The notes under the pieces were generated by a model that was not told the DNA's origin, made no database searches, and saw only the letters and a list, made by a program, of their open reading frames with translations. A stretch of DNA of 42,812 bases from an uncultured Clostridia bacterium (GTDB lineage: Bacteria; Bacillota_A; Clostridia; Oscillospirales; Oscillospiraceae), in the NCBI GenBank assembly GCA_949289625.1, contig CASEPH010000274.1:1-42812 (forward strand), written 5' to 3'. Positions 25,407 through 31,477 of this stretch are shown here, in pieces (positions within the stretch are counted from its first letter, which is position 1; each line of letters begins with the position of its first letter). Made by a program: the position numbers and the translations under genes.

Positions 25407-26462
25407 ATGCAACCTCTTGCCGAAAACGTTCATCTGTCCCCAGACGGCACCGCCGTGGAGATTCTGGATCAAACTCAGCTGCCCGGCCAGCGGCAATATT
25501 TGAAGCTCTCCGACGGTCCGGCTCTACGGGAAGCCATTGTCTCCCTGCGGGTCCGTGGTGCGCCGGCCATTGGCATCTTTGCCGCTTACGCCCTGTATGT
25601 GCTGGCCCTTCAGATTCCGCCAGAAACGTCGGAACCTGCCTTTCTTCAGATTCTGTCCAATCATGCCGCCTGTTTAAACAGCGCCCGGCCCACTGCTGTA
25701 AATCTTAGCTGGGCCTTGCACCGAATGCTGACCGTGGCAAAGGCCCACAGTACCCTTCCCCGGGAAGCATTGCTGGCCCGACTTTTGGAGGAAGCTGTGA
25801 CCATCCAGCGGGAGGATATTGCCATGAACCAGGCCATCTCCCAGCTGGGGCTGAGCCTGCTGTCTCCCGGCGACGGCATTCTGACCCACTGTAACGCCGG
25901 CCCTTTGGCCACTTCTCGCTACGGTACAGCGCTGGGGCCCATTTTGCTGGGGCAGCAACAGGGCTACGGCTTTCATGTCTACGCCGATGAAACCCGGCCG
26001 CTACTGCAGGGCGCCCGTCTTACAGCCTACGAGTTACAGGAGGCGGGGGTGGATGTAACGCTGATCTGTGACAACATGGCGGCTCTGGTCATGGGACAGG
26101 GTAAAATTCAAGCCTGCCTGGTGGGCTGCGACCGCATCGCCGCCAACGGAGATACCGCCAACAAAATCGGCACCAGCGCAGTAGCCATTCTGGCCCATCA
26201 CTTTGGGATTCCCTTCTATGTGTTGGGACCTTCTTCTTCCATCGACCTGTCCTGCCCCACCGGGAAGGACATTGTCATCGAAGAACGGGACGGCGCGGAG
26301 ATCGCCACCCAATTTTACACCACACCTCAGGCCCCTGCCGGCGTCCGCTGCTACAATCCCGCCTTTGACGTCACCGATGCCAGCCTGATTACCGCCATTA
26401 TTACAGAGCGCGGAATTCACCGACAGCCCTACACCGTCAGTCTCTATGCTGTCGGAAAATAG
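25407..26462 (+). CDS. mtnA: S-methyl-5-thioribose-1-phosphate isomerase
   Basis: Isomerises methylthioribose-1-phosphate to the ribulose form; the same family also acts on 5-deoxyribose-1-phosphate. The 351-residue protein has [10 protein letters not shown] (48-57), the catalytic Cys in LTHCNAG (Cys162) and [17 protein letters not shown] with catalytic Asp242. Both residues are those of the active MtnA enzymes rather than of the related eIF2B subunits. The start at 25407 has AAGGAGG 8 bases upstream. It is co-transcribed with the amidase. Kinase and later salvage genes (mtnK, mtnB, mtnD) are not in the window, so the full route is not shown. Confidence 0.93.
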   Translation: MQPLAENVHLSPDGTAVEILDQTQLPGQRQYLKLSDGPALREAIVSLRVRGAPAIGIFAAYALYVLALQIPPETSEPAFLQILSNHAACLNSARPTAVNLSWALHRMLTVAKAHSTLPREALLARLLEEAVTIQREDIAMNQAISQLGLSLLSPGDGILTHCNAGPLATSRYGTALGPILLGQQQGYGFHVYADETRPLLQGARLTAYELQEAGVDVTLICDNMAALVMGQGKIQACLVGCDRIAANGDTANKIGTSAVAILAHHFGIPFYVLGPSSSIDLSCPTGKDIVIEERDGAEIATQFYTTPQAPAGVRCYNPAFDVTDASLITAIITERGIHRQPYTVSLYAVGK

Positions 26463-26463
26463 C

Positions 26464-26493
26464 TTGCTTTTTTCATGTCTCCAATGGTATAAT
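26464..26493 (+). promoter_or_regulatory. SigA promoter of the DtxR/MntR-type regulator
   Basis: TTGCTT (26464-26469), 18-base spacer and TATAAT (26488-26493), with TGG before the -10 as an extended element. It begins right after the mtnA stop, so the regulator has separate control. Confidence 0.7.
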
Positions 26494-26511
26494 AAACTAT
26501 CCGTATTATAC
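26487..26511. promoter_or_regulatory. Inverted repeat over the regulator's -10 and start site; candidate operator
   Basis: GTATAATA (26487-26494) and TATTATAC (26504-26511) are perfect 8-base arms around a 9-base centre. The left arm includes the -10 box. This position fits autorepression by the gene it precedes. It is A/T-rich, so chance pairing is possible. Confidence 0.4.
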
Positions 26512-26529
26512 AGAAGGTAGGTGACCCCC

Positions 26530-26913
26530 ATGAATATTCACGCCTCCGCAGAGGACTATCTGGAGACCATTTTGGTGCTCCACGACCGAAAGGGCATGGT
26601 CCGGTCTATCGACATCGCCAACGAACTGGGCTTTTCCAAACCCAGCGTCAGCGTAGCCATGAAGAATCTACGGGAGAATCAGTGTATCACTGTAAGTCCC
26701 GAGGGATATATTTCCCTATTACCCAAGGGGCAGGAGATCGCCGAGCGGATCTACGAACGGCACAGGCTGCTCTCGGACTGGCTCACTGCCCTGGGTGTCC
26801 CGCCGGAAATTGCGGCGGAGGATGCCTGCCGTATGGAACATGTGATCAGTGCAGAAAGCTTTGCCGCCATCAAAAGCCATGTGGCGCAGTCCGGCCGCCC
26901 ATTGGAGTCCTAA
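26530..26913 (+). CDS. DtxR/MntR-family metal-dependent transcriptional regulator
   Basis: A 127-residue regulator with an N-terminal winged helix-turn-helix (SIDIANELGFSKPSVSVAMK) and a metal-binding dimerisation domain; the C-terminal SH3-like domain of long DtxR proteins is absent, as in MntR. Candidate ligands are Asp9 and Glu12 (MntR-like), His78, and Cys100-x2-Glu103-His104, where Cys takes the place of an MntR Glu and matches DtxR. The metal (Mn or Fe) cannot be decided. I chose the ATG at 26530 because AGGTG lies 6 bases upstream; a GTG at 26521 is part of that site. It has its own promoter, an overlapping dyad and a terminator. No metal transporter is adjacent. Confidence 0.88.
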   Translation: MNIHASAEDYLETILVLHDRKGMVRSIDIANELGFSKPSVSVAMKNLRENQCITVSPEGYISLLPKGQEIAERIYERHRLLSDWLTALGVPPEIAAEDACRMEHVISAESFAAIKSHVAQSGRPLES

Positions 26914-26961
26914 TCAGGAATTGTTGCAATCTGGTTCCATAAAGCAACTGATAAATACACG

Positions 26962-27001
26962 CGGGTGGATTACCAAGCAAACGGTAATCCACCCGATTTT
27001 T
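26962..27001 (+). terminator. Terminator after the DtxR/MntR-type regulator
   Basis: A perfect 13-base inverted repeat (CGGGTGGATTACC / GGTAATCCACCCG) with an 8-base loop, then ATTTTT. It ends the + strand unit; a U tract is lacking for the opposite strand. Confidence 0.9.
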
Positions 27002-27044
27002 ATTAAAATTTTCTGATTTCGGAAGCTTTCCATTGCGTCTGGCT

Positions 27045-27659
27045 TTATTCCAATTGTCCCGGCAGCCGCAATTTTTCTTTCCAGGGAAACAGCCTATCAA
27101 ACTCTTCCACCGCCTCCTGGGACACCAAGTATCCCTCCGGGTCGTGGTAGGTGCCTTGGACACCATGGAGATAACCTGTTCGGAGTTCCCGAACCATAAA
27201 AAAGGGCGTCTCCAGCTCTCGAGGCACATCTCCGTAATAGATACCCCAGGCAGTTCCCGGTTCAAACCCGAATCGACTATAATAGCCCGGATTTCCAGTG
27301 ATGGCCACGGCCCCATAGCCCATCCGGGCTGCCTGTTCCATAGAGTATCGGATCAGCTGACTGCCGATTCCCTCTCCCTGCCGCTCCGGCCGGACACTGA
27401 CAGGACCGAATACCAAAATAGGCAGAGTTCCGCCTCCGTCCAATTCCAGCACCGTCTCTACATACATAATGTGTCCCACAATTTGGCCCTGATCCTCAAC
27501 CACATAATCCAACGCAGCAACAAACTCCGGCCGGTCCCGAAAGGCGTGAAGTACATAGTGCTCCATACATCCAGGGCGATACTTGTTCCAAAAGGCATCC
27601 CGGGTCATGGTTTCTACCTCTTGGTAGTCCTCGGGTTGTTCCAGACGAATTCTCCACAT
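27045..27659 (-). CDS. GNAT-family N-acetyltransferase
   Basis: A 204-residue GNAT protein. The acetyl-CoA motif is FGPVSVRPERQGEGIGSQLI (about 85-104), followed by AVAITGNPGYYSRFGFEPG, typical of the YhbS-like subgroup. There is no signal peptide. The start at 27659 has GGGAGG 7 bases upstream. It is a single-gene unit with a probable promoter at 27712-27740. The acceptor substrate is unknown. Confidence 0.88.
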   Translation of the reverse strand: MWRIRLEQPEDYQEVETMTRDAFWNKYRPGCMEHYVLHAFRDRPEFVAALDYVVEDQGQIVGHIMYVETVLELDGGGTLPILVFGPVSVRPERQGEGIGSQLIRYSMEQAARMGYGAVAITGNPGYYSRFGFEPGTAWGIYYGDVPRELETPFFMVRELRTGYLHGVQGTYHDPEGYLVSQEAVEEFDRLFPWKEKLRLPGQLE

Positions 27660-27711
27660 ATCAATTCCTCCCTCGACGCTTCACATTGCTTTACTTGTCT
27701 CCATTTTGAAG

Positions 27712-27740
27712 CGTATCCTAAAGCTTCCGTTTTTTGTCAA
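27712..27740 (-). promoter_or_regulatory. Probable promoter of the GNAT gene
   Basis: On the - strand a consensus -35 TTGACA (27735-27740), 17-base spacer and a weak -10 GATACG (27712-27717). Confidence 0.45.
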
Positions 27741-27834
27741 CTATTTTGTAAAATATACTGTTTTTCGTTTCAACCTCATTAATATTTGCTTATTTTACGT
27801 TTTTTCTTCCCATTTGCATATTTTCGACAACTTC

Positions 27835-27863
27835 TTTACACTGAAACAAATCTGTAGTATACT
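27835..27863 (+). promoter_or_regulatory. SigA promoter of the double-metal-motif membrane protein
   Basis: TTTACA (27835-27840), 17-base spacer, TATACT (27858-27863). The start is expected near 27870, 25 bases before the ATG. Confidence 0.75.
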
Positions 27864-27894
27864 GAGGATATCCATATTCCCAGGAGGTGTTTTT

Positions 27895-28947
27895 ATGGAT
27901 TGTCCCATCTGTGGTCATAAAATGGAGGAGAACGACGCCTTTTGCTCCAATTGCGGTAATTTTTCTCTTCCTCTCAAAGGAAGTAGTCGCCCGGTTCCTA
28001 CCATTACGCCCCCTCCCGGCACGCCTTCAGAGGATTCTGCCGTAGTAACTCCACCACCGGAGCTACAGGACGCACCACAAACGTCACCACCAAGAAAGGT
28101 AGCCGAGCGGCTATATCCACCCCCGGAGGAACCTGCATCTCCAGACGCCGCAGAAAGCGGCCCTGTTACAGCTGCCAAGGAAACCGTTCCCGCTTCTGCG
28201 CCGGAAAGCGCAAAGAAACCTCAACCAAAATATCGTGACAAGACTCCAGCACCGGCTTCGAGCCCCAAGGCCACGCCGGAACCCCCTCGTAAATCCGTTA
28301 AGGCATTGAAAGTGCTTACCATCATTGCCTGCTGTCTGGCAGTATTGTCCATCAGCGTAGCCACCTATATCATCGTTACCACATCCACGTTACGGGTAGA
28401 GCTTAGCAAGGCCAAGAAGGATAGTTCTACGGCACAGGCTACAGCGGCAGATCTTGAGGAGCAGGTTGCCACGCTGACTGAGGATTTGGACACAGCTAAA
28501 TCCGACAACCAAAGCCTCGGCAGTCAGATAGCGGCGCTGGAGAGCCAGATCAGCGACATGGAAAGCACTGTCAGCCAGAGCCAGTATGATAAGGAAGCGG
28601 CCCAGAGGGAACTGGAAGAGGCCAACACCGCCCTCAGCACCGCCACCGAGGAGCGCGATGCCCTACAAGCAGAACTGGATCAGGCCCAGCAGGATCTGGA
28701 TACGCTGCAAGGAGAAAACGACACACTGACAGCGGAAAACGAGAATCTGAGTCAGCAAGTCAGTAGCTATCAGGACGAGGTCAGCTTCTATGACACCTAT
28801 GTAGTCTTTGTCATGCTGGACAGCGCAAACAAGTATTACCACCGGTATGACTGCCCCAGCTTTACCAAGAAGAATTTCCTGGCCTACAGCGTCAAGCTGG
28901 CAGAGGCCAACGGCTATTCTCCTTGCCCGGACTGCTATGGCTCCTAA
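27895..28947 (+). CDS. Membrane protein with N-terminal zinc ribbon, coiled coil and C-terminal Ada-like metal motif
   Basis: A 350-residue protein of unknown function. It starts with a zinc ribbon, Cys3-x2-Cys6 and Cys17-x2-Cys20, followed by a Pro-rich, low-complexity linker (about 30-135). One membrane helix spans about 137-162. A coiled coil follows (about 168-295), rich in Glu, Ala, Gln and Asp. The end, about 300-350, contains KYYHRYDC and EANGYSPCPDC (His316, Cys320, Cys344, Cys347), the His/Cys spacing seen in Ada-type zinc domains and in C-terminal domains of some extracytoplasmic proteins. A positive-inside reading (RKSVK before the helix) places the ribbon inside and the coiled coil outside. 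The start at 27895 has AGGAGGTG 5 bases upstream. It is monocistronic, with its own promoter and terminator. Confidence 0.8.
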   Translation: MDCPICGHKMEENDAFCSNCGNFSLPLKGSSRPVPTITPPPGTPSEDSAVVTPPPELQDAPQTSPPRKVAERLYPPPEEPASPDAAESGPVTAAKETVPASAPESAKKPQPKYRDKTPAPASSPKATPEPPRKSVKALKVLTIIACCLAVLSISVATYIIVTTSTLRVELSKAKKDSSTAQATAADLEEQVATLTEDLDTAKSDNQSLGSQIAALESQISDMESTVSQSQYDKEAAQRELEEANTALSTATEERDALQAELDQAQQDLDTLQGENDTLTAENENLSQQVSSYQDEVSFYDTYVVFVMLDSANKYYHRYDCPSFTKKNFLAYSVKLAEANGYSPCPDCYGS

Positions 28948-28957
28948 ACGCATATCG

Positions 28958-28990
28958 CGGCTACCCTTTTGGGGGTAGCCGTGTTTTTTT
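28958..28990 (+). terminator. Terminator after the double-metal-motif membrane protein
   Basis: CGGCTACCC and GGGTAGCCG form a perfect 9-pair stem with a 6-base loop, followed by TG and seven T. Confidence 0.92.
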
Positions 28991-29008
28991 CGTCCTCAGC
29001 TTCAAAGC

Positions 29009-29049
29009 AAAAAGCTGCCAGAAAGGCGTTCCGCTTTTCCGGCAGCTTT
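29009..29049 (-). terminator. Terminator of the efp unit
   Basis: An 18-pair stem (29011-29028 with 29032-29049, one wobble and one mismatch, 3-base loop) followed on the - strand by a U tract. A/T flanks on both sides may let it act in both directions. Confidence 0.88.
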
Positions 29050-29052
29050 TAT

Positions 29053-29442
29053 TTATTCGGCCTGAATCAGATGCTCGCCGCAGGTGGGACATTGGAACCC
29101 CTTTACCAGGGTGGCCTCATCCACGGCAAAACGATCTCCACACTGACAGCATTTGACCTCGTACAGGGGAGACTCCTTCCCATCAAAGTATTCATCAATA
29201 CCCATCTGGGACTCTTCCTCGGATTCTTCGTACTCCAGTTCAAAATCCTCCAACTGACTCTGCACCGCTTCCAGCGTCTCATTTAATCCATCCACTACCG
29301 CACCCAATGTATAGATATGGTGGCACAGCAGGGAAACAGTATCGGTCAGCTCCATTAGGAGTTTCTGTTTTGGATCCGAAACATCCAACGCAGCCTGCTC
29401 CTTGAGTTGCTGGAGATATGCCGCCTGTTCTTCCAAGGTCAT
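29053..29442 (-). CDS. CD1247-like small acidic protein with C-terminal zinc ribbon
   Basis: A 129-residue protein. An N-terminal helical part (EEQAAYLQQLKEQAALDV, then KLLMELTDTVSLLCHHI) resembles the N-terminal domain of the clostridial CD1247-type proteins. An acidic stretch (LEYEESEEESQ) follows, then a zinc ribbon with CCQCGDRF and FQCPTCGEHL. There is no membrane segment. Its ATG overlaps the efp stop codon (TGATG), so translation is coupled to efp. The function is unknown; the linkage to efp suggests a link to translation, which is inference. The family name is from memory of architecture, not from a search. Confidence 0.65.
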   Translation of the reverse strand: MTLEEQAAYLQQLKEQAALDVSDPKQKLLMELTDTVSLLCHHIYTLGAVVDGLNETLEAVQSQLEDFELEYEESEEESQMGIDEYFDGKESPLYEVKCCQCGDRFAVDEATLVKGFQCPTCGEHLIQAE

Positions 29443-30005
29443 CAGCCCTTTGCGCGCTCGAGATATTCGCCGGTGCGAGTGTCGATCTTGATCTTGTCCC
29501 CCTCGTTGATGAACAGGGGTACCTTGATTTCAGCGCCGGTCTCCACCGTAGCAGGCTTAGTGACGTTAGTAGCGGTATCGCCCTTGAAGCCAGGATCAGT
29601 CTTGGTGACTTCCAGCACCACAAAGTTGGGGGGCTCCACGGAGAACACCTTGCCGTTGTAGCTGAGAATGGTGCACTCCTCGTTCTCCTTGACAAACTTA
29701 AAGCCGTCGCTGAGGTCGGACTCATTGATGGCAGTCATCTCATAGGTCTCCATATCCATGAAGTAGTAGAGGCCGCCGTCGTTATAGGAATACTCCATCT
29801 TCTTTCTCTCAATGAAAGCAGTGGGGTATTTGGCGGTGGGGTTAAAGGTGGTCTCAGTCACGGCGCCGGTAATGACGTTCTTCATCTTAACACGGACAAA
29901 CGCCGCGCCCTTACCAGGCTTGACATGCTGGAATTCCACAATCTGCATGACGTTTCCGTCCATATCAAAGGTAATGCCGTTTCTAAAATCACTGGCTGAA
30001 ATCAT
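29442..30005 (-). CDS. efp: Translation elongation factor P
   Basis: Helps ribosomes through polyproline stretches. The 187-residue protein has three beta-barrel domains. The N-terminal KOW-like domain holds the tip lysine in [12 protein letters not shown] (Lys32), the usual modification site; the last domain has [28 protein letters not shown]. The modification enzyme is not in the window. The start at 30005 has AGGAGG 7 bases upstream; fourteen further upstream codons are open but unsupported. It has its own promoter and shares a transcript with the CD1247-like gene. Confidence 0.97.
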   Translation of the reverse strand: MISASDFRNGITFDMDGNVMQIVEFQHVKPGKGAAFVRVKMKNVITGAVTETTFNPTAKYPTAFIERKKMEYSYNDGGLYYFMDMETYEMTAINESDLSDGFKFVKENEECTILSYNGKVFSVEPPNFVVLEVTKTDPGFKGDTATNVTKPATVETGAEIKVPLFINEGDKIKIDTRTGEYLERAKG

Positions 30006-30070
30006 TGGTACTCCTCCTAATTTCTCAGATACCGCCCATGGCGGCAAGTCATTTTGGATTTGATAATCCT

Positions 30071-30099
30071 ATTTTATCCTATCATCGCCATAATTGCAA
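30071..30099 (-). promoter_or_regulatory. SigA promoter of efp
   Basis: On the - strand TTGCAA (30094-30099), 17-base spacer, TAAAAT (30071-30076). The start is expected near 30064, about 60 bases before the ATG. Confidence 0.75.
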
Positions 30100-30119
30100 G
30101 TGTTCCATACCATCTTCCG

Positions 30120-30623
30120 CTATCTTTTTCGTTTTTGGCGGCCCAAACGGATCCAGGGCTGCTCCAGTCCATAGCGAATCACCTGGAAGGGATTGGAGAA
30201 GTGAATTGGGTAAACCAGCACCGTGGTAACTCCCGCCAGATTTCCTCCCAAAATATCCGTAAAGGTCTGATCTCCGGCCATGGCCGTTTCTGCTGGAGAA
30301 AAGCCCTGCTGTTCCATGGCCCGACGAATCCCCTTGGGATTGGGCTTCCCAGCCCGCTTGATCCAGGGTAATCCAAACCGCTGGCAGAATTCCGGCACCC
30401 GGCGGCTCTTTCGGCTGTTGGAGACCACCATCACGGAAATATTCGCCTCCCGCATCTGTCCCAGCCAGGCGAGGAACTCCTCCGTGGGCTCGGTGGTTGT
30501 ATAGGCCACCACGGTATTGTCAAAATCCAGCAGCAGCAGGCGAATCCCCCGTTCCTGGAACCACTGAGGCCCCAGATCGGTAATGGCCCGCACTTCCACG
30601 TCTGCCAGAAGAGAAAATGCCAT
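30120..30623 (-). CDS. yqeG: YqeG family HAD-IIIA phosphatase
   Basis: A 167-residue HAD-superfamily phosphatase. Motif I is LLDFDNTVVAY (Asp33, Asp35), motif II is VVSNSRKSRR, Lys lies in AGKPNPKGI and motif III is AGDQTFTDILGGN. This matches the YqeG/GEP4-like group; yeast GEP4 dephosphorylates phosphatidylglycerophosphate, which suggests but does not prove the substrate. The start at 30623 has only a weak GAGTGAAG upstream. In Bacillus yqeG heads the yqeH-aroD-yqeI-nadD-yqeK-rsfS cluster. Here yhbY(yqeI), nadD-yqeK and rsfS are about 4 kb away on the same strand, split off by leuS, rpsU and an orphan gene. Confidence 0.92.
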   Translation of the reverse strand: MAFSLLADVEVRAITDLGPQWFQERGIRLLLLDFDNTVVAYTTTEPTEEFLAWLGQMREANISVMVVSNSRKSRRVPEFCQRFGLPWIKRAGKPNPKGIRRAMEQQGFSPAETAMAGDQTFTDILGGNLAGVTTVLVYPIHFSNPFQVIRYGLEQPWIRLGRQKRKR

Positions 30624-30706
30624 TTTACTTCACTCATTTCGATTCTGTTTTGCTTGTTCGCGCATAGAATTGGGTAGCCAAACTATCTTATCAGGAGGCG
30701 GGGCCC

Positions 30707-31123
30707 TTGTCAATGACTGTTTGCTCCTCCCCGCGGGAGATCCCAGTGGGATATTATCTGGCGGACTGCGCTATATCCGGCGGAACGCTGCGGGAGTATC
30801 TCCAGTCCATTCTTGCCGCTGCCGGCGGCAAGCTCTGCGTCCGCCTCCAGCCGGTCTATATGGACTTCCCCCTGCCCTGCCCTTCCGGCGTGGGCACACC
30901 GCTGACACCTCGGGAACTGAACGAACTGCACCAAAACGCCCCCTGCTTCTTTTCAGAGTCTCTCTGCACAGAGTATTTTACCTATGTAGAATCAGGCCAG
31001 ATCCACGCGGTGCTCTACGACTCTCTCGACAGCCTGCGAAAAAAATATCAGTGTCTCCAGGCCTGCGGCATTCCCATGGTCCTCATTGAGGACTCCCAGC
31101 TCCGGGCCAAGCTGACCCGGTGA
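30707..31123 (+). CDS. Orphan 138-residue protein, distantly like the C-terminal part of GH18 hydrolases
   Basis: I do not recognise this protein with confidence. It is cytoplasmic by sequence (no signal peptide) and has six cysteines. LQPVYMDFPLP, LTPRELNEL, EYFTYVESGQIHAVLYDS and SLRKKYQCLQACGIPMVLIED follow the order of motifs at the end of YaaH/SleL-type GH18 domains (the barrel's last strands, D/E-x2-Sx2-K and yGi-x-G). The catalytic DxxDxDxE motif is absent, so it would be inactive or a remnant. The TTG at 30707 is preferred because AGGAGG lies 8 bases upstream; the ATG two codons later is 14 bases away. It is divergent from yqeG. The GH18 resemblance is by eye. Confidence 0.55.
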   Translation: MSMTVCSSPREIPVGYYLADCAISGGTLREYLQSILAAAGGKLCVRLQPVYMDFPLPCPSGVGTPLTPRELNELHQNAPCFFSESLCTEYFTYVESGQIHAVLYDSLDSLRKKYQCLQACGIPMVLIEDSQLRAKLTR

Positions 31124-31152
31124 AAAAAGCACCCCACAATAAAGTGGGGTGC
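31123..31152 (-). terminator. Terminator of rpsU
   Basis: On the - strand GCACCCCAC and GTGGGGTGC form a 9-pair stem with a 6-base loop, followed by six T. There is no T run on the + strand, so it serves rpsU even though it abuts the stop of the + strand orphan gene. Confidence 0.9.
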
Positions 31153-31174
31153 CCAAACGCATATCATATAAAGA

Positions 31175-31360
31175 TCAATAATATTTTTTCTTATTGTTCT
31201 TACGGGCGGCTTCAGACTTCTGCTTACGCTTCAGGCTGGGGCTTACATAATGCTCTCTCTTCTTGACCTCAGCGATAACGCCATCCTTCGCACAGCTGCG
31301 TTTAAATCTCTTGAGCGCGCTCTCCAGAGATTCATTTTCTTTGACGCGGATCTCAGACAT
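31175..31360 (-). CDS. rpsU: 30S ribosomal protein S21
   Basis: A small basic ribosomal protein needed for start-site pairing on the 30S subunit. The 61-residue protein begins [20 protein letters not shown] and continues [17 protein letters not shown], the family pattern; the C-terminus is Lys/Arg-rich (KKKYY). The start at 31360 has GGAGGG 6 to 10 bases upstream; the longer frame upstream crosses the leader. It has a consensus promoter and two leader hairpins, so it can be expressed apart from leuS. Confidence 0.95.
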   Translation of the reverse strand: MSEIRVKENESLESALKRFKRSCAKDGVIAEVKKREHYVSPSLKRKQKSEAARKNNKKKYY

Positions 31361-31379
31361 TGTTTTCCCTCCCTCCGAT

Positions 31380-31420
31380 GCATTTCCAAAAGCGAAATGC
31401 TTTAAGGGCCATTCGATGGC
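31380..31420 (-). other. Two tandem hairpins in the rpsU leader
   Basis: GCCAT/ATGGC (31408-31420, 3-base loop) and GCATTTC/GAAATGC (31380-31400, 7-base loop) fill the first 40 bases of the leader, ending 3 to 4 bases before the Shine-Dalgarno. They could stabilise the mRNA or act in feedback control. The pairing is seen; the role is inferred. Confidence 0.5.
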
Positions 31421-31427
31421 TTTTCTT

Positions 31428-31456
31428 ATTATATGCAAGGACACATAAAATGTCAA
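31428..31456 (-). promoter_or_regulatory. Consensus SigA promoter of rpsU
   Basis: On the - strand TTGACA (31451-31456), a 17-base spacer and TATAAT (31428-31433), both hexamers perfect. It lies just after the leuS stop. The start is expected near 31421. Confidence 0.9.
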
Positions 31457-31477
31457 GAAAAATTTGTGGAAGTCTAC

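Noticed and set aside
26962..26995. Perfect 13-base inverted repeat as an attachment or transposon end
   Set aside because: It is followed by a T run directly after a gene and no integrase or transposase is present; it is a terminator.
31123..31152. Terminator for the + strand orphan gene at 30707
   Set aside because: The T run occurs only on the - strand, so the hairpin belongs to rpsU.
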